Below are positions 6,033 through 6,230 of a DNA stretch of 6,230 bases, one piece after another. Under the pieces are notes generated by a model, which did not search any database, was not told the DNA's origin, and saw nothing but the letters and a program-made list of their open reading frames with translations. The stretch is from Ignavibacteriales bacterium (GTDB lineage: Bacteria; Bacteroidota; Ignavibacteria; Ignavibacteriales; Melioribacteraceae): the NCBI GenBank assembly GCA_027080245.1, contig JALWSN010000295.1, positions 1 through 6,230 on the forward strand, given 5' to 3'. Position numbers and translations under genes: made by a program. Positions within the stretch are counted from its first letter, which is position 1; each line of letters opens with the position of its first letter.

Positions 6033-6230
6033 TTATGTTTGTTGTTTATTTTCCGGGTAGTAATGTTGAATTTCTTCTATTTTCAAGGAGCCTTTAATCC
6101 CCAATTTTTCGTCGAGATGAATTCTGTCGGTAGGGTGAATTAAAATTTCTTCAATCCAGGAAGGAAATAAAATTCTGGCGAATTGCCGGTTATCCCTTTC
6201 GTAAAGTTCTAAAATTTTCGCCTCTAAATT
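6033..6230 (-). CDS. Unrecognised protein, C-terminal 65 residues (5' end outside window)
   Basis: On the minus strand a frame is open from the right edge to TAA at 6033-6035, coding for 65 residues (beginning NLEAKILELYERDNRQFARI, ending YYPENKQQT). It has no transmembrane segment, no cysteines and no motif I can assign. The composition is mixed charged and aromatic, like a small soluble globular domain. Its stop overlaps the Shine-Dalgarno of the hydrogenase small-subunit gene (TAAGGAG) and only 11 bases separate the two genes, so it is almost certainly the preceding member of the same operon. By position it could be an accessory or maturation gene of the hydrogenase, but nothing in the visible sequence shows that. 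The true length and start lie beyond the window. Confidence 0.7.
   Translation of the reverse strand, partial: NLEAKILELYERDNRQFARILFPSWIEEILIHPTDRIHLDEKLGIKGSLKIEEIQHYYPENKQQT

Overview
The window carries a near-complete membrane-bound uptake [NiFe]-hydrogenase operon on the minus strand, interrupted by an AbiE-type (type IV) toxin-antitoxin pair, with an unrelated arginine-rich gene entering from the left edge on the plus strand. The organism is probably a member of the Bacteroidota/Ignavibacteria group. This is an inference from one good promoter of the Bacteroidota type (TTG, 19 bases, TATCTTTG), moderately low and uneven GC content, and good Shine-Dalgarno sites in the hydrogenase operon, which are unusual for typical Bacteroidetes but tolerable for Ignavibacteria-like lineages. 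No marker gene is present to settle it.

Layout from left to right. 2-544 (+): C-terminal part of a very basic protein, possibly the tail of a DUF6600/FecR-like surface protein, followed by an intrinsic terminator at 608-634. 720-1184 (-): hydrogenase maturation endopeptidase of the HyaD/HybD/HupD family. 1237-1695 (-): shortened AbiEii nucleotidyltransferase toxin. 1692-2417 (-): AbiEi/DUF6088 antitoxin and autoregulator. 2402-2474: promoter and two inverted repeats. 2476-2521: terminator closing the hydrogenase structural genes. 2528-3193 (-): cytochrome b subunit HyaC. 3203-4918 (-): large catalytic subunit HyaB. 4918-6021 (-): small Fe-S subunit HyaA with a Tat signal. 6033-6230 (-): C-terminus of an unrecognised gene just upstream of hyaA, probably in the same operon.

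How it works together. HyaA and HyaB should be assembled in the cytoplasm, HyaB's 15-residue tail cut off by the maturation protease, and the pair exported by the Tat pathway. It would be anchored by the HyaA C-terminal helix and HyaC, which passes electrons from H2 to the quinone pool. HyaA has all six cysteines that define the proximal [4Fe-3S] cluster of oxygen-tolerant group 1d enzymes, at a constant offset of 45 from E. coli Hyd-1 numbering, so the enzyme is predicted to work in the presence of O2.

The most interesting structure is the AbiE cassette between hyaC and the maturation protease. It has its own promoter, a near-ideal 26-bp palindrome that overlaps both the -7 box and the start codon, a predicted leaderless mRNA, and a toxin that has lost its C-terminal half. 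Because a terminator follows hyaC, the maturation protease is probably cut off from the hydrogenase promoter and may now depend on the antitoxin promoter.
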